The notes under the pieces are model-generated. The model was not told the origin of the DNA. It ran no database searches and saw only the letters and a program-made list of their open reading frames with translations. DNA of 64,000 bases from Leptothermofonsia sichuanensis E412 (GTDB lineage: Bacteria; Cyanobacteriota; Cyanobacteriia; Leptolyngbyales; Leptolyngbyaceae), in NCBI RefSeq assembly GCF_019891175.1, contig NZ_CP072600.1:2728001-2792000 (forward strand). The letters run 5' to 3'. The position numbers and the translations under genes are program-made. Below are positions 55,202-63,838 of this stretch, one piece after another; the stretch's first letter is position 1; every line of letters begins with the position of its first letter.

Positions 55202-56687
55202 CCATTGGTTGATCGGCAGCTCCAATCACAGGATAGGAGATCAGCATGGCGGTTGTGGTCGGTTCCGTCCATTGCAACAGCCAACTGGGTTGTAAACCCA
55301 AAAAAGCAATCAGGATAGCGAGAATAAAGCCAGGGATCCGCTCTGACCATTGAACCGCTGGCAAAGACGAGAACTGGACAGGTAAGCGCCCAAAGAACGT
55401 GCGATTAACCAGGAGTAAAAAGTAGACGGCAGTTAAGCCGGTTCCAACCATGCTGAGTAGGGTCTGGACAGGAAATACAGGAAAGCTACCGCGAAAGATG
55501 ATGAATTCGGAGATGAAGCCCATCATTCCAGGAATTCCAGCACTTGCCATGACGCCTACAATCATCAAGCTACCAATAATGGGTAAGCCTCGTTCAGGGG
55601 TGAGCAATCCGTGCAAGATATGAATATCGCGGGTGCCTGTTTTGCTGTAAACCACACCCACCAGCAAAAATAGAAGGGCAGAGATCAGCCCGTGGCTGAT
55701 CATTTGAAACAGTGCTCCCAGGATACTGAGCGGGGTCGCCGCCGCCGTTGCCAGCAGAATAAAGCCCATATGACCAATTGAGCTGTAGGCAACCATTTTC
55801 TTCATATCATTTTGGGCGATCGCTGTGAATGCCCCATAGAGCACACTGACCACTGCCCAGATGGCCAGCCAGGGAGACACCACAGACCAGGCTTCTGCAA
55901 ATAGCCCCAGCCCAAACCGTAACAGCCCGTAGGTTCCCAATTTCAGTAAAACTCCTGCCAGCAAGACGGAAACGGGAGTAGACGCCTCAACGTGGGCATC
56001 GGGTAGCCAGGTATGGAGAGGGAAGAGCGGAATTTTAATGCCAAAACCAACCAGCAATGTGCCCAATAGAAACAGTTGGGTCGTCAGGGGCAAAAGCTGA
56101 CTGCGAGTTGGGTCGTACTCAAAGGAAGTGGCTCCGCTCAGCCAGGTCAAGCCGAGAAATGCAACCAGCAGCAGAACCCCAGAAATGGCCGTGTAAATCA
56201 AAAACTTGGTAGCGGCGTAGCCCCGTCTGGCTCCTCCCCAGATGGCGATCAAAAAGTAAAGGGGAATCAACTCTACTTCATAGAACAGGAAAAACAACAG
56301 CAGATCCTGTGCCAGAAATGCCCCAGCCACTCCTGCATTCAGCAGCAGAATCAGGATGTAGTAAAGGCGGGGACGCTGAATCGAGTCTTCTGTGCTGTAG
56401 ACCGCGATCGAGGTCAGGAGGGCATTCAGGACAATTAATGGCAGGGATAGACCATCCAACCCCAGCCGGTAGGTCAAGCCGAGGGCATCAATCCAGGGCA
56501 AACTTTCCGTAAATTGTAGATGGGCGATACCAACATCAAATTTGATCCCTAACAGAATTGACCAGAAAAAGGCCAGAACTGTCACCAGCAGAGCGGTGGC
56601 ACGGCTGTAACGGGGCGCGATCGCACCGGGTAGCAGTGCAAGTGCAATGGCTCCTATCAGGGGAATGACAATCAGGGCGCTGAGCAT
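55182..56687 (-). CDS. ndhD4: NADH dehydrogenase-like complex subunit NdhD (CO2-uptake type)
   Basis: A 501-residue antiporter-like subunit with about 14 transmembrane helices. The Mrp-type core shows FYEVELIPLYFLIAIWGG with the key membrane Glu, FGIKIPLFPLHTWLPDAHVE, LLAGVLLKLGTYGLLRFG with a conserved Lys, and QNDMKKMVAYSSIGHMGFIL. It forms part of the proton-pumping arm in NDH-1MS complexes specialised for CO2 uptake, with NdhF and Cup. The assignment D4 rather than D3 is inferred from neighbours. Its last residues (MVVKDEG) come from a heptamer repeat, so the native C-terminus has been altered. It starts 200 bp after ndhF, with a TTGGTTG heptamer array in between. Confidence 0.85.
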   Translation of the reverse strand: MLSALIVIPLIGAIALALLPGAIAPRYSRATALLVTVLAFFWSILLGIKFDVGIAHLQFTESLPWIDALGLTYRLGLDGLSLPLIVLNALLTSIAVYSTEDSIQRPRLYYILILLLNAGVAGAFLAQDLLLFFLFYEVELIPLYFLIAIWGGARRGYAATKFLIYTAISGVLLLVAFLGLTWLSGATSFEYDPTRSQLLPLTTQLFLLGTLLVGFGIKIPLFPLHTWLPDAHVEASTPVSVLLAGVLLKLGTYGLLRFGLGLFAEAWSVVSPWLAIWAVVSVLYGAFTAIAQNDMKKMVAYSSIGHMGFILLATAAATPLSILGALFQMISHGLISALLFLLVGVVYSKTGTRDIHILHGLLTPERGLPIIGSLMIVGVMASAGIPGMMGFISEFIIFRGSFPVFPVQTLLSMVGTGLTAVYFLLLVNRTFFGRLPVQFSSLPAVQWSERIPGFILAILIAFLGLQPSWLLQWTEPTTTAMLISYPVIGAADQPMVVKDEG

Positions 56688-56746
56688 AAGGCGGAAGGGA
56701 AAGATGAGGAGTGAGGGGTGAAGGGTGAGGAGTCAGGAGTAGTGGG

Positions 56747-56788
56747 TAGTTGTTGGTTGTTGGTTGTTGGTTGTTGGTTGTCGGTTAT
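56747..56788. repeat. heptanucleotide tandem repeat (TGGTTGT)
   Basis: Six units, four of them TGGTTGT, between ndhF and ndhD. The unit is a rotation of the TTGGTTG unit that closes the array at 51961-52009. Confidence 0.9.
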
Positions 56789-56888
56789 CAATGGTCAATG
56801 CGTTAAGGGTTTTTAGTGGTTCATGACCTGAAGACCCATCCCCCATGACCGTTCCTAGGGTTCAACTCCCAACGCTCACCCCCAATTT

Positions 56889-58724
56889 TTACCAGGCAAG
56901 GAATGTCAGAAGCGCTCCAAAAAGACTGACCCCAATCAGGATGGTCAGCAGGTAGAACTGGGATTGTCCTGAAATGCTGTATTTCAAACTTTCGCCGCTG
57001 AAGATGGAGGCCAGTCCAACAAAATTAACGATTCCATCCAGGACGTAGCGATCAAACCAGGCATTGAATCGGGAAATTCGATCTACCAGCCAGACCACGG
57101 TTACTCTGTAAAGCACATCGACATAGAAATCGTATGCCAGTAAATCCTGGGTAAACTTGAGTGGAATTTGGATAGGACGCGCCCAGGTGCGGTTCAGGTA
57201 GATAGTTGAACCAGCCCCAAAACCGACTGCACCGGACAATACCAGGACTGCTACGGCTGGCCAGTTAAGATAGCTCCAATCAGGCAGGATGTAGAGGCGC
57301 TGGAGCATGAGAGGAACCAGGAGCGTGATGATGGTCAACGACACCATGGGAACTGCCATTGTCCAGGGAACTTCCGGGGCGCGGCGGCTTTTGGGTTGGG
57401 GTGGACCCAGAAAAACCAGGCGAAACACGCGGACTAAATTGAAAGCTGTGAGAAGGTTGACGGTTAAAAGCACGGCTACCAGCCAGGGTTCGCCATACCA
57501 GTAAGTATCAACTCCTTCATAAAGCGCCCAGAAACCTCCCAGGGGCAGTAACCCAATCAGTCCAACCATTCCGACTAAGAAGGCAACTGTGGTGGCAGGC
57601 ATACGCGACCACAGCCCACCCATTTCAGTAATATCCTGACTGCTGGTGGTGAGAATCACCGAACCAATACTCATGAACAGGAGTGCCTTCGCCATCCCGT
57701 GGGCAAACAGAACAAGCAATGCCACATCTGTCCATTGCGTTCCTACGGCAATGAATACGATTCCCAGGTAGGCACTGGTGGAGTGGGAGAGGACACGTTT
57801 GATGTCAATCTGGGCGATCGCTACCAAACAGGCTCCAATCGCCGTCATGGACCCAATCGTGATCAAAGCCACCGATGCTACTGGAGACAGCACCAGAATT
57901 GGTTGCAGTTTAATCAGCACGTATGCACCGCAGGCAACCACCACAGAGTTCCGTAGAATCGATGCCGGATTGGGTCCCTCCATTGCCTCATCCAGCCAGA
58001 GATGGAGCGGAAACTGGGCACATTTCCCAATAGGACCTGAAATCAGTGCCAGTCCCAGCAGGGTTGAAACCGTGGGTGACAGTTGAGCGGTTTCTGCCCA
58101 CTCGTAGAGTTCAGGAAAATTGAGGGTGCCAGCCATCGTTCCAAGAGCAATAACCCCCATTAACAGCAACACATCCCCCACCCGCTTGGTTAAGAACGCA
58201 TCCCGGGCAGCCGTAACGACCAGAGGTTGGGCATACCAGAAACCCACCAGCAGGTAGGTCGAAAGCGTCAGCATCTCCAACAGCGCATAGCTGAGGAACA
58301 GGGATTCACTTAACGCCAGCCCACTCATGGCGGCTTCAAAAAAACCCATCAGGGCAAAGAACCGCGCCAGTGCCCAGTCCTTCTCCATATACCCCAGGGC
58401 AAAAATCTGTGCCAGCAGGCTCAAAGCCGTAACCAGTTGCACTGCCCCCATGCCAACGGAAGAAACATCGATCATGAGGGTCAAATCCAGGTCGGCTGCC
58501 TGAAACCAGTGGATCACGAGGGGCTGCACATCCTCACCCAAGGTGATCCCAAACACGAGGAATCCATGCACCAGGGCAATAATGGTCATCAATAAATTGA
58601 GGTAAGCCGCTGGTCGTGGTCCAGTCCGGCGAACGATACCAGCCGCCCAGGGCAGGGTCAAAACCGCGCCAATCAATCCATAGCAGGGAATCCACCAACT
58701 GTTCTGGAGGAGAAAATGTTCCAT
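56889..58724 (-). CDS. ndhF4: NADH dehydrogenase-like complex subunit NdhF (CO2-uptake type)
   Basis: 611 residues from ATG 58724 (MEHFLLQNSWWIPCYGLIG); an upstream TTG at 58751 would add nine residues, but AAGGG sits correctly for the ATG. About 16 membrane helices with antiporter motifs: ALLEMLTLSTYLLVGFWYAQ with Glu, DAFLTKRVGDVLLLMG, GKCAQFPLHLWLDEAMEGP and IDIKRVLSHSTSAYLGIVF. The GPRPAAYLNLLMT segment near the N-terminus is typical of the NdhF3/NdhF4 branch in CO2-uptake complexes, not the respiratory NdhF1. It is the first gene of the leftward operon with ndhD and cup and is divergent from the carboxysome operon. Confidence 0.85.
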   Translation of the reverse strand: MEHFLLQNSWWIPCYGLIGAVLTLPWAAGIVRRTGPRPAAYLNLLMTIIALVHGFLVFGITLGEDVQPLVIHWFQAADLDLTLMIDVSSVGMGAVQLVTALSLLAQIFALGYMEKDWALARFFALMGFFEAAMSGLALSESLFLSYALLEMLTLSTYLLVGFWYAQPLVVTAARDAFLTKRVGDVLLLMGVIALGTMAGTLNFPELYEWAETAQLSPTVSTLLGLALISGPIGKCAQFPLHLWLDEAMEGPNPASILRNSVVVACGAYVLIKLQPILVLSPVASVALITIGSMTAIGACLVAIAQIDIKRVLSHSTSAYLGIVFIAVGTQWTDVALLVLFAHGMAKALLFMSIGSVILTTSSQDITEMGGLWSRMPATTVAFLVGMVGLIGLLPLGGFWALYEGVDTYWYGEPWLVAVLLTVNLLTAFNLVRVFRLVFLGPPQPKSRRAPEVPWTMAVPMVSLTIITLLVPLMLQRLYILPDWSYLNWPAVAVLVLSGAVGFGAGSTIYLNRTWARPIQIPLKFTQDLLAYDFYVDVLYRVTVVWLVDRISRFNAWFDRYVLDGIVNFVGLASIFSGESLKYSISGQSQFYLLTILIGVSLFGALLTFLAW

Positions 58725-59402
58725 CGGAAAAATTGCCCTTAAAAACTTCAACGGCTATCGAGTTAGCCAAATCTGCCTCAGACCAGGTCTGGGGCAGATG
58801 GGAAACACTCTCAAGTCTTGGAACTGAATGGTATTAAAGGAGTCTTAAGTCCATTCTCAGCTTAAACGGAGTTTGCCGCAAAAAGTTGGCTGGTTCAATT
58901 GAAAAACCACGAGGCAACCATTAGAAAAACATTTATAGAGAATCACAAACTTTTATGTATAACCGTAACTTATATTTTATCAAGAATCCAATTATACCGA
59001 TTGAAAAGAGTCTATGATAATTGAGGCAGAAATTCTGAGTGCGATCGCCCGGGCATATTTCCAGCGATCGTCGCTTCAGTCAAACCTGAGGGGTCTTTTT
59101 TGAAGGGTTTTCGGCATCGCCCTTGAGTTGTCGAGGAGTTATTTGATGTCATTCAAGCCGACCAAAAATGTAAACCACTACGGGTTTGAATGTTCAAAAC
59201 GTGAGATGGGTTCATTTATAACTTTGACTGATGACTTAAATTTATAACTATCATTGGTCTTTATGTTGTCAAGTGTCATCGACCATCCTATTCTTAGGTG
59301 AGACAATCTAAAAACCTTCATAAAACTAGGAATAATGGCGATTCCGTCCAAATTTTTATTCCTTGTTTTTACCATTAGTTTCACTTATCAGGAGACCAGA
59401 CA
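58725..59402. promoter_or_regulatory. shared intergenic region between ndhF4 operon and ccm operon
   Basis: About 680 bp of AT-rich DNA with divergent genes on both sides, so both promoters must lie here. I cannot assign hexamers confidently. LysR-type CO2 regulators (CcmR/CmpR) act on loosely defined sites that cannot be called by eye. Confidence 0.6.
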
Positions 59403-59711
59403 ATGCCGATTGCAGTAGGAATGATTGAGACCAGGGGGTTCCCCGCTGTCGTGGAAGCGGCTGACGCGATGGTGAAAGCGGCGCGTGTAACTCTGGTGGG
59501 CTACGAAAAAATTGGTAGCGGTCGTGTCACCGTAATCGTGCGGGGGGATGTGTCCGAGGTTCAAGCCTCTGTTTCGGCTGGGATTGAGTCTGCCAAGCGG
59601 GTGAATGGAGGAGAAGTTCTGTCCACCCACATCATTGCCCGTCCGCACGAGAACCTGGAATACGTTTTGCCTATTCGTTACACCGAATCGGTTGAGCAAT
59701 TCCGTACCTAA
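59403..59711 (+). CDS. ccmK2: carboxysome shell hexamer protein CcmK2
   Basis: A 102-residue single-domain BMC shell protein that forms the hexagonal facets of the beta-carboxysome. It opens [20 protein letters not shown] and has [20 protein letters not shown], the pore-lining KIGSG loop and [18 protein letters not shown]. The Arg at position 11 (ETRGF) and the short end VEQFRT match CcmK2 of the ccmK2-ccmK1 pair. TCAGGAGACC provides the ribosome site. It is first in the operon, separated from ccmK1 by 181 bp containing two perfect hairpins, which may set its level apart from the later genes. Confidence 0.97.
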   Translation: MPIAVGMIETRGFPAVVEAADAMVKAARVTLVGYEKIGSGRVTVIVRGDVSEVQASVSAGIESAKRVNGGEVLSTHIIARPHENLEYVLPIRYTESVEQFRT

Positions 59712-59716
59712 GTCTT

Positions 59717-59737
59717 CCGTCAGGAAAATTCTGACGG
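59717..59737 (+). promoter_or_regulatory. intercistronic hairpin 1 in ccmK2-ccmK1 gap
   Basis: CCGTCAG and CTGACGG form a perfect 7-bp stem around GAAAATT, six bases after the ccmK2 stop codon. No T-run follows, so it is more like an mRNA-end protector or attenuator than a terminator. Confidence 0.6.
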
Positions 59738-59788
59738 GTCACAGACCCTCAAAATTTAACCCTGATCCGCTTTCCGATATTCAGTTAC

Positions 59789-59809
59789 CCGTCAAACTCA
59801 ATTTGACGG
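59789..59809 (+). promoter_or_regulatory. intercistronic hairpin 2 in ccmK2-ccmK1 gap
   Basis: CCGTCAAA and TTTGACGG form a perfect 8-bp stem around CTCAA. The stem shares the CCGTCA core with hairpin 1, so alternative pairing between the two is possible. Confidence 0.6.
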
Positions 59810-59892
59810 ACTACCAGGAGAGATGGTTCAGTGAAACTTCTCTACGTTGTTTGATTAACCTAATACAAAGTTCATGGAAGGGAGTAATTACG

Positions 59893-60234
59893 ATGGCAAT
59901 TGCAGTTGGAATGGTTGAAACGCTAGGTTTCCCCGCTGTGGTAGAAGCGGCTGACGCGATGGTAAAAGCAGCGCGTGTAACTCTGGTGGGCTACGAAAAA
60001 ATTGGTAGCGGTCGCGTCACTGTGATCGTGCGGGGGGATGTGTCTGAAGTGCAGGCTTCTGTTGCAGCCGGGATTGAAAATGTGAAGCGTGTTAATGGCG
60101 GGCAGGTTCTCTCTACCCACATCATTGCCCGTCCCCATGAAAACCTGGAATATGTTCTGCCCATTCGCTACACCGAGGCAGTTGAGCCTTTCCGCGAGAG
60201 CGTTAGCGGCATTCGTCCCCTCAATCGCTCGTAG
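59893..60234 (+). CDS. ccmK1: carboxysome shell hexamer protein CcmK1
   Basis: A 113-residue BMC protein nearly identical to CcmK2 through the domain, but with ETLGF in place of ETRGF and a longer C-terminus, [14 protein letters not shown]. This matches the CcmK1 type, whose tail is thought to modulate layering of hexamers. I start it at ATG 59893 with GGAAGGGAG upstream; the longer open frame from 59605 reads through ccmK2 in another phase and is spurious. ccmL follows after 9 bp. Confidence 0.96.
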   Translation: MAIAVGMVETLGFPAVVEAADAMVKAARVTLVGYEKIGSGRVTVIVRGDVSEVQASVAAGIENVKRVNGGQVLSTHIIARPHENLEYVLPIRYTEAVEPFRESVSGIRPLNRS

Positions 60235-60243
60235 TAAAAGCTG

Positions 60244-60543
60244 ATGCAGATTGCCAGAGTCCGTGGTACTGTCACCAGCACCCAGAAGGAGTCTAGTCTG
60301 AGGGGAATCAAATTTCTGGTGTTGCAGTTGATAGACGAGGAAGGGCAGCCACTGCCCGTCTATGAAGTGGCAGCCGATAGCGTAGGGGCAGGAATCGATG
60401 AATGGGTTCTGGTCAGCCGTGGCAGTGCGGCGCGGCAAGTTCCAGGCAGTGAGCAGCGCCCTCTGGATGCTGCCGTCATTGCCATTATCGATACGGTCAG
60501 TGTGGACAATCGTTTGCTTTACAGCAAGAAGGACCAGTACTGA
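60244..60543 (+). CDS. ccmL: carboxysome vertex pentamer protein CcmL
   Basis: A 99-residue EutN/CcmL-family protein. Five copies close each vertex of the icosahedral shell. MQIARVRGTVTSTQKESSLR at the N-terminus, GIKFLVLQLIDEEG and AADSVGAGIDEWVLVSRGSA are the family blocks. It starts 9 bp after ccmK1, so translation is likely coupled. Confidence 0.97.
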   Translation: MQIARVRGTVTSTQKESSLRGIKFLVLQLIDEEGQPLPVYEVAADSVGAGIDEWVLVSRGSAARQVPGSEQRPLDAAVIAIIDTVSVDNRLLYSKKDQY

Positions 60544-60679
60544 GGGAAAGAGTTTGGAGTTGAGCATTCAGTTTTGGAACCTGAATTAAGTGAGGTTATT
60601 AAACATCTGGCTTCCAGCTCTTTCCCATCCCCTTCGTGCCATGGCTACCTGCATTATGGTCTAGTTTGGAGAGAGTTCT

Positions 60680-62731
60680 ATGGCAGTCCGTAGCAGTGCG
60701 GCTCCGCCGACTCCCTGGTCGAGGAATTTAGCCGAACCTCAAATTCATGAATCGGCCTATATCCATTCGTTTTCGAATCTGGTTGGGGATATTCGCATTG
60801 GTGCCAACGTTTTAATTGCGCCAGGAACATCGATTCGAGCAGATGAAGGATCTCCTTTTTACATCGGCGATGGAACGAATGTTCAGGATGGTGTGGTGAT
60901 TCACGGCTTAGAAAGGGGGCGAGTCATCGGGGATGATGAAAATCCCTATTCTGTCTGGATCGGGAATAACACCTCCATTACCCACATGGCTCTGATTCAC
61001 GGTCCTGCCTATATTGGGTCTGACTGCTTTATTGGCTTCCGGTCTACCGTCTTTAATGCGAGGGTAGGAGACGGCTGCATTGTGATGATGCACGTCCTGA
61101 TTCAGGATGTGGAGATTCCGCCCGGTCGGTATATTCCTTCGGGTTCCATTATCACGAACCAGCAGCAGGCAGATCGGTTGCCCAGTGTGAAGGAGTCAGA
61201 CATCCACTTTGCGACCCATGTGGTCGGCGTGAACAATGCGTTGCGATCGGGGTATCAGTGTGCGGAGAGTGCTAGCTGTGTCGCTGCCGTTCGCAATCAA
61301 AACAGTCAATCCAATACTTCTGGTTGGTCAGAAATGAATACTTATTCTTATAGCCCGGCGAATGGCAACCTAGATGCCAACGTTGTCAACCAGGTGCGGC
61401 AATTGCTGGCACAGGGTTACCGTATTGGTACAGAGTATGCGGACGAGCGGCGGTTCCAGACGAGTTCCTGGAAAAGTTGTACTCCCATCCAGTCAACCCG
61501 TGAGGCAGATGTACTGGCAGGTTTACAAGCCTGTCTATCTGAGCATGGTGGTGAGTATGTGCGTCTGATCGGAATTGATCCGAAAGCCAGAAAACGGGTT
61601 CTGGAAACCATTATTCAGCGTCCCAGTGGTAAGCCAACCCCTGTTTCCCATAACGGCTCTGGCTACGGCAGCCCGCCACCTCAGTCCAGTTATCGTTCGG
61701 CACCAGGTTCTAATGGGCAGGGTTTGAGAAGTGGATTGCCGGGTGAGGCGGTTGATCTGGTGCGTCACCTGCTGGCGCAGGGCGCACGGATTGGGACTGA
61801 ACACGCAGATGCTCGCCGGTTCCAAACCAGTTCCTGGCATAGTTGCTCTCCTATTCAATCGACTCGGGAGGCGGAAGTTCTGTCCTTGCTTGAGGGTTGT
61901 ATGGCAGAACATGCCGGGGAGTATGTGCGCATGTTTGGGATTGATCCCAGAGCAAAGCGGCGTCTGGGTGAATTAATTATTCAACGCCCCAATGGCAAGG
62001 GGGGTGGGGCAAGTTCTAATGGATCTGCCAGATCCTATGCGGCTCCCAGTTCATCGATCGCCGGTGGGGGAGGATATGCATCCATCCGCCGTCTGGCTCC
62101 TGAGGTGGCACAGCAGGTCAGCCAGTTGCTTGCCCAGGGTTGCCAGGTAGGGTTGGAGTATGCCGATGAACGCCGGTTTAGAACCAGTTCCTGGAATAGT
62201 GTGCCTCCGATTCAGTCTGGGCGAGAGTCAGAGGCGATCGCCGCGCTGGAATCTTTCCTGAGTGAGCATAGCAGAGACTACGTGCGGCTGGTAGGCATCG
62301 ATCCAAGGGCAAAGCGCCGGGTACTTGAGCAAATCATCCATCGTCCGGGTGATAAGCCGGTGCCTGGTACACCAGTTTCGTCCTATTCATCCCCTTCAGC
62401 GGCAGGGAGTTCCTTTAGTAGTGGTTATTCTGCAAATAGTAGTTCTGCTGGAAGTTCTGGTGGATCTGAAGTGAGTCAGCAGGTGCGGCAATTGCTGGCA
62501 CAGGGCTACCGGGTGGGGGCAGAGTATGCCGATGAACGTCGTTATAAAACCAGTTCCTGGCAGACGGGAAGTATCCAGGGATCCCGCGAATCAGAGGTTG
62601 TGTCTTCCCTGCAATCCTTTCTAAGGGATCATCAGAATGACTACGTGCGGTTAATTGGAATTGATCCCAAAACCAAACGGCGTGTCGCTGAGACGGTAAT
62701 CCATAAGCCAGGAAAAGCAGCGGTTCGTTAG
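60680..62731 (+). CDS. ccmM: carboxysome assembly protein CcmM (gamma-CA plus four SSU-like domains)
   Basis: 683 residues; GGAGAGAG precedes the start. Residues 20-205 are a left-handed beta-helix gamma-carbonic anhydrase domain. The zinc ligands His75, His102 and His107 are present, and Cys194 and Cys200 match the disulfide needed for activity in the thermophilic homologue. Four Rubisco small-subunit-like repeats follow (about 225-312, 350-440, 468-560 and 592-680), each with a YADERRF- or HADARRF-type motif and TSSW. The first two carry a Cys pair 18 residues apart (267/285 in repeat 1), the redox switch for Rubisco binding; the last two lack it. An in-frame ATG at 61334 (Met219) could start the short CcmM35 form. 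CcmM condenses Rubisco and binds CcmN and CcaA. Confidence 0.98.
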   Translation: MAVRSSAAPPTPWSRNLAEPQIHESAYIHSFSNLVGDIRIGANVLIAPGTSIRADEGSPFYIGDGTNVQDGVVIHGLERGRVIGDDENPYSVWIGNNTSITHMALIHGPAYIGSDCFIGFRSTVFNARVGDGCIVMMHVLIQDVEIPPGRYIPSGSIITNQQQADRLPSVKESDIHFATHVVGVNNALRSGYQCAESASCVAAVRNQNSQSNTSGWSEMNTYSYSPANGNLDANVVNQVRQLLAQGYRIGTEYADERRFQTSSWKSCTPIQSTREADVLAGLQACLSEHGGEYVRLIGIDPKARKRVLETIIQRPSGKPTPVSHNGSGYGSPPPQSSYRSAPGSNGQGLRSGLPGEAVDLVRHLLAQGARIGTEHADARRFQTSSWHSCSPIQSTREAEVLSLLEGCMAEHAGEYVRMFGIDPRAKRRLGELIIQRPNGKGGGASSNGSARSYAAPSSSIAGGGGYASIRRLAPEVAQQVSQLLAQGCQVGLEYADERRFRTSSWNSVPPIQSGRESEAIAALESFLSEHSRDYVRLVGIDPRAKRRVLEQIIHRPGDKPVPGTPVSSYSSPSAAGSSFSSGYSANSSSAGSSGGSEVSQQVRQLLAQGYRVGAEYADERRYKTSSWQTGSIQGSRESEVVSSLQSFLRDHQNDYVRLIGIDPKTKRRVAETVIHKPGKAAVR

Positions 62732-62844
62732 AGGCTGGCAGTCCCTTTTCTGGGGCTGCCTGACTATCGAACTCAGAAACTGTTTGTCAATGAATACAAT
62801 CGCCTTAATCAACAGTTTCTCACCGTGGTTAAGAGGTTTTGTGA

Positions 62845-63468
62845 ATGTCTGTGCCGCCACTCCAGTTGCGACCAATCAGCACCTCCCACTACTACGTGAG
62901 TGGGGAGGTGTCCATTCAGGATGGTGTGGCGATCGCCCCTGGGGTTTTGCTACAGGCCGATCCAGATTGTCGTGTCATCATCAAGGCAGGAGCCTGTATT
63001 GGCATCGGGTCTATTCTTCATGCCAGCAATGGCACTGTTGAAATAGGAGAGGGGGCCAATATTGGTGCAGAGGTGCTGCTGATCGGGAATGTAACTGTTG
63101 GAGCAAAAGCCTGCATTGGCTCTTCCACCACCATTGTCAACAGTTCGGTGGAGTGGGGGCAGATTATTCCTCCAGGTTCTTTAATTGGGGACGCCAGCCG
63201 CCAGAACAACCCGGATGAGCTGCAAGCAACGGATACCGTAACCTGTCCGGCTCCTGAAGCACAACAGAATGGGCAGTCACCTTCTGCGACTCCTGCGGTT
63301 GAAGCCGTTGAGGCTGTTCAGCCAGTTGAGAGTTCTGGAGTCAATGTTTATGGCCAGGTTTATGTGAATCAACTTCTGGTCAAAATGTTTCCTCACAGTC
63401 GCAGGGGGATAGAGCCGCCATCCAATTCAGCGAAACTGACCACATCCGACGATCCCTGGGAGGACTGA
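62845..63468 (+). CDS. ccmN: carboxysome assembly protein CcmN
   Basis: 207 residues. The first ~125 form a short beta-helix of hexapeptide repeats (VSIQDGVAIAPGVLLQA, GACIGIGSILHA, EGANIGAEVLLIG) that binds the CcmM gamma-CA domain. A flexible Ala/Glu/Pro/Val linker follows, then the amphipathic encapsulation peptide VYVNQLLVKMFPHS (within residues 168-187) that docks onto CcmK. After it comes an extra ~20-residue polar tail ending DDPWED; in the best-studied homologue the peptide is at the very end. It lies 113 bp after ccmM in the operon. Confidence 0.95.
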   Translation: MSVPPLQLRPISTSHYYVSGEVSIQDGVAIAPGVLLQADPDCRVIIKAGACIGIGSILHASNGTVEIGEGANIGAEVLLIGNVTVGAKACIGSSTTIVNSSVEWGQIIPPGSLIGDASRQNNPDELQATDTVTCPAPEAQQNGQSPSATPAVEAVEAVQPVESSGVNVYGQVYVNQLLVKMFPHSRRGIEPPSNSAKLTTSDDPWED

Positions 63469-63495
63469 TAAATGGCTCTCATTTAGTAATGGCAA

Positions 63496-63756
63496 ATGTC
63501 CACACCTGACCATATCCGTGCCCATCGGCATTCGATATACCATCGTGAAGAACTGCTTGCCAGTGAGCAATGCGGTTGTTTTTATTGTTGTGCTATTTTT
63601 CCTCCCTCCCATATTCGTAAATGGACTGACTGCTGGGAGTCCGTGGGACAAACAGCTCTCTGTCCTGAATGCGGCATTGATTCCGTGATTGGTTCCGAGT
63701 CTGGTTATCCGATTACACACGAATTTTTAATGGAAATGAGAGCCTACTGGTTTTAG
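63496..63756 (+). CDS. small conserved protein with two CxxC-type knuckles
   Basis: 86 residues. Two metal-knuckle-like pairs, CGCFYC (residues 26-31) and CPECGIDSVIG (about residue 56), bracket a PPSHIRKWTDCWES segment, suggesting a zinc ribbon. The pattern ASEQCGCFYC...FPPS...TALCPECGIDSVIG is one I recall from widespread uncharacterised bacterial proteins. No signal or membrane segment. It sits between ccmN and ccmO, co-oriented and only 27 bp after ccmN, so it may be co-transcribed with the carboxysome genes. Whether it works in the carboxysome is unknown. Confidence 0.75.
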   Translation: MSTPDHIRAHRHSIYHREELLASEQCGCFYCCAIFPPSHIRKWTDCWESVGQTALCPECGIDSVIGSESGYPITHEFLMEMRAYWF

Positions 63757-63838
63757 GGACAGAAGGTGATGAAGCGATGGAAAGCGGACGGGATAGTTAG
63801 GATAGTAGTACTGAAGAAAACCACGGTTTCTTAAATCA

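Noticed and set aside
59605-59892. N-terminal extension of ccmK1 to an upstream start at 59605
   Set aside because: The extension reads through ccmK2 in the wrong phase and the intergenic hairpins; ATG 59893 has a good ribosome site and the family N-terminus.
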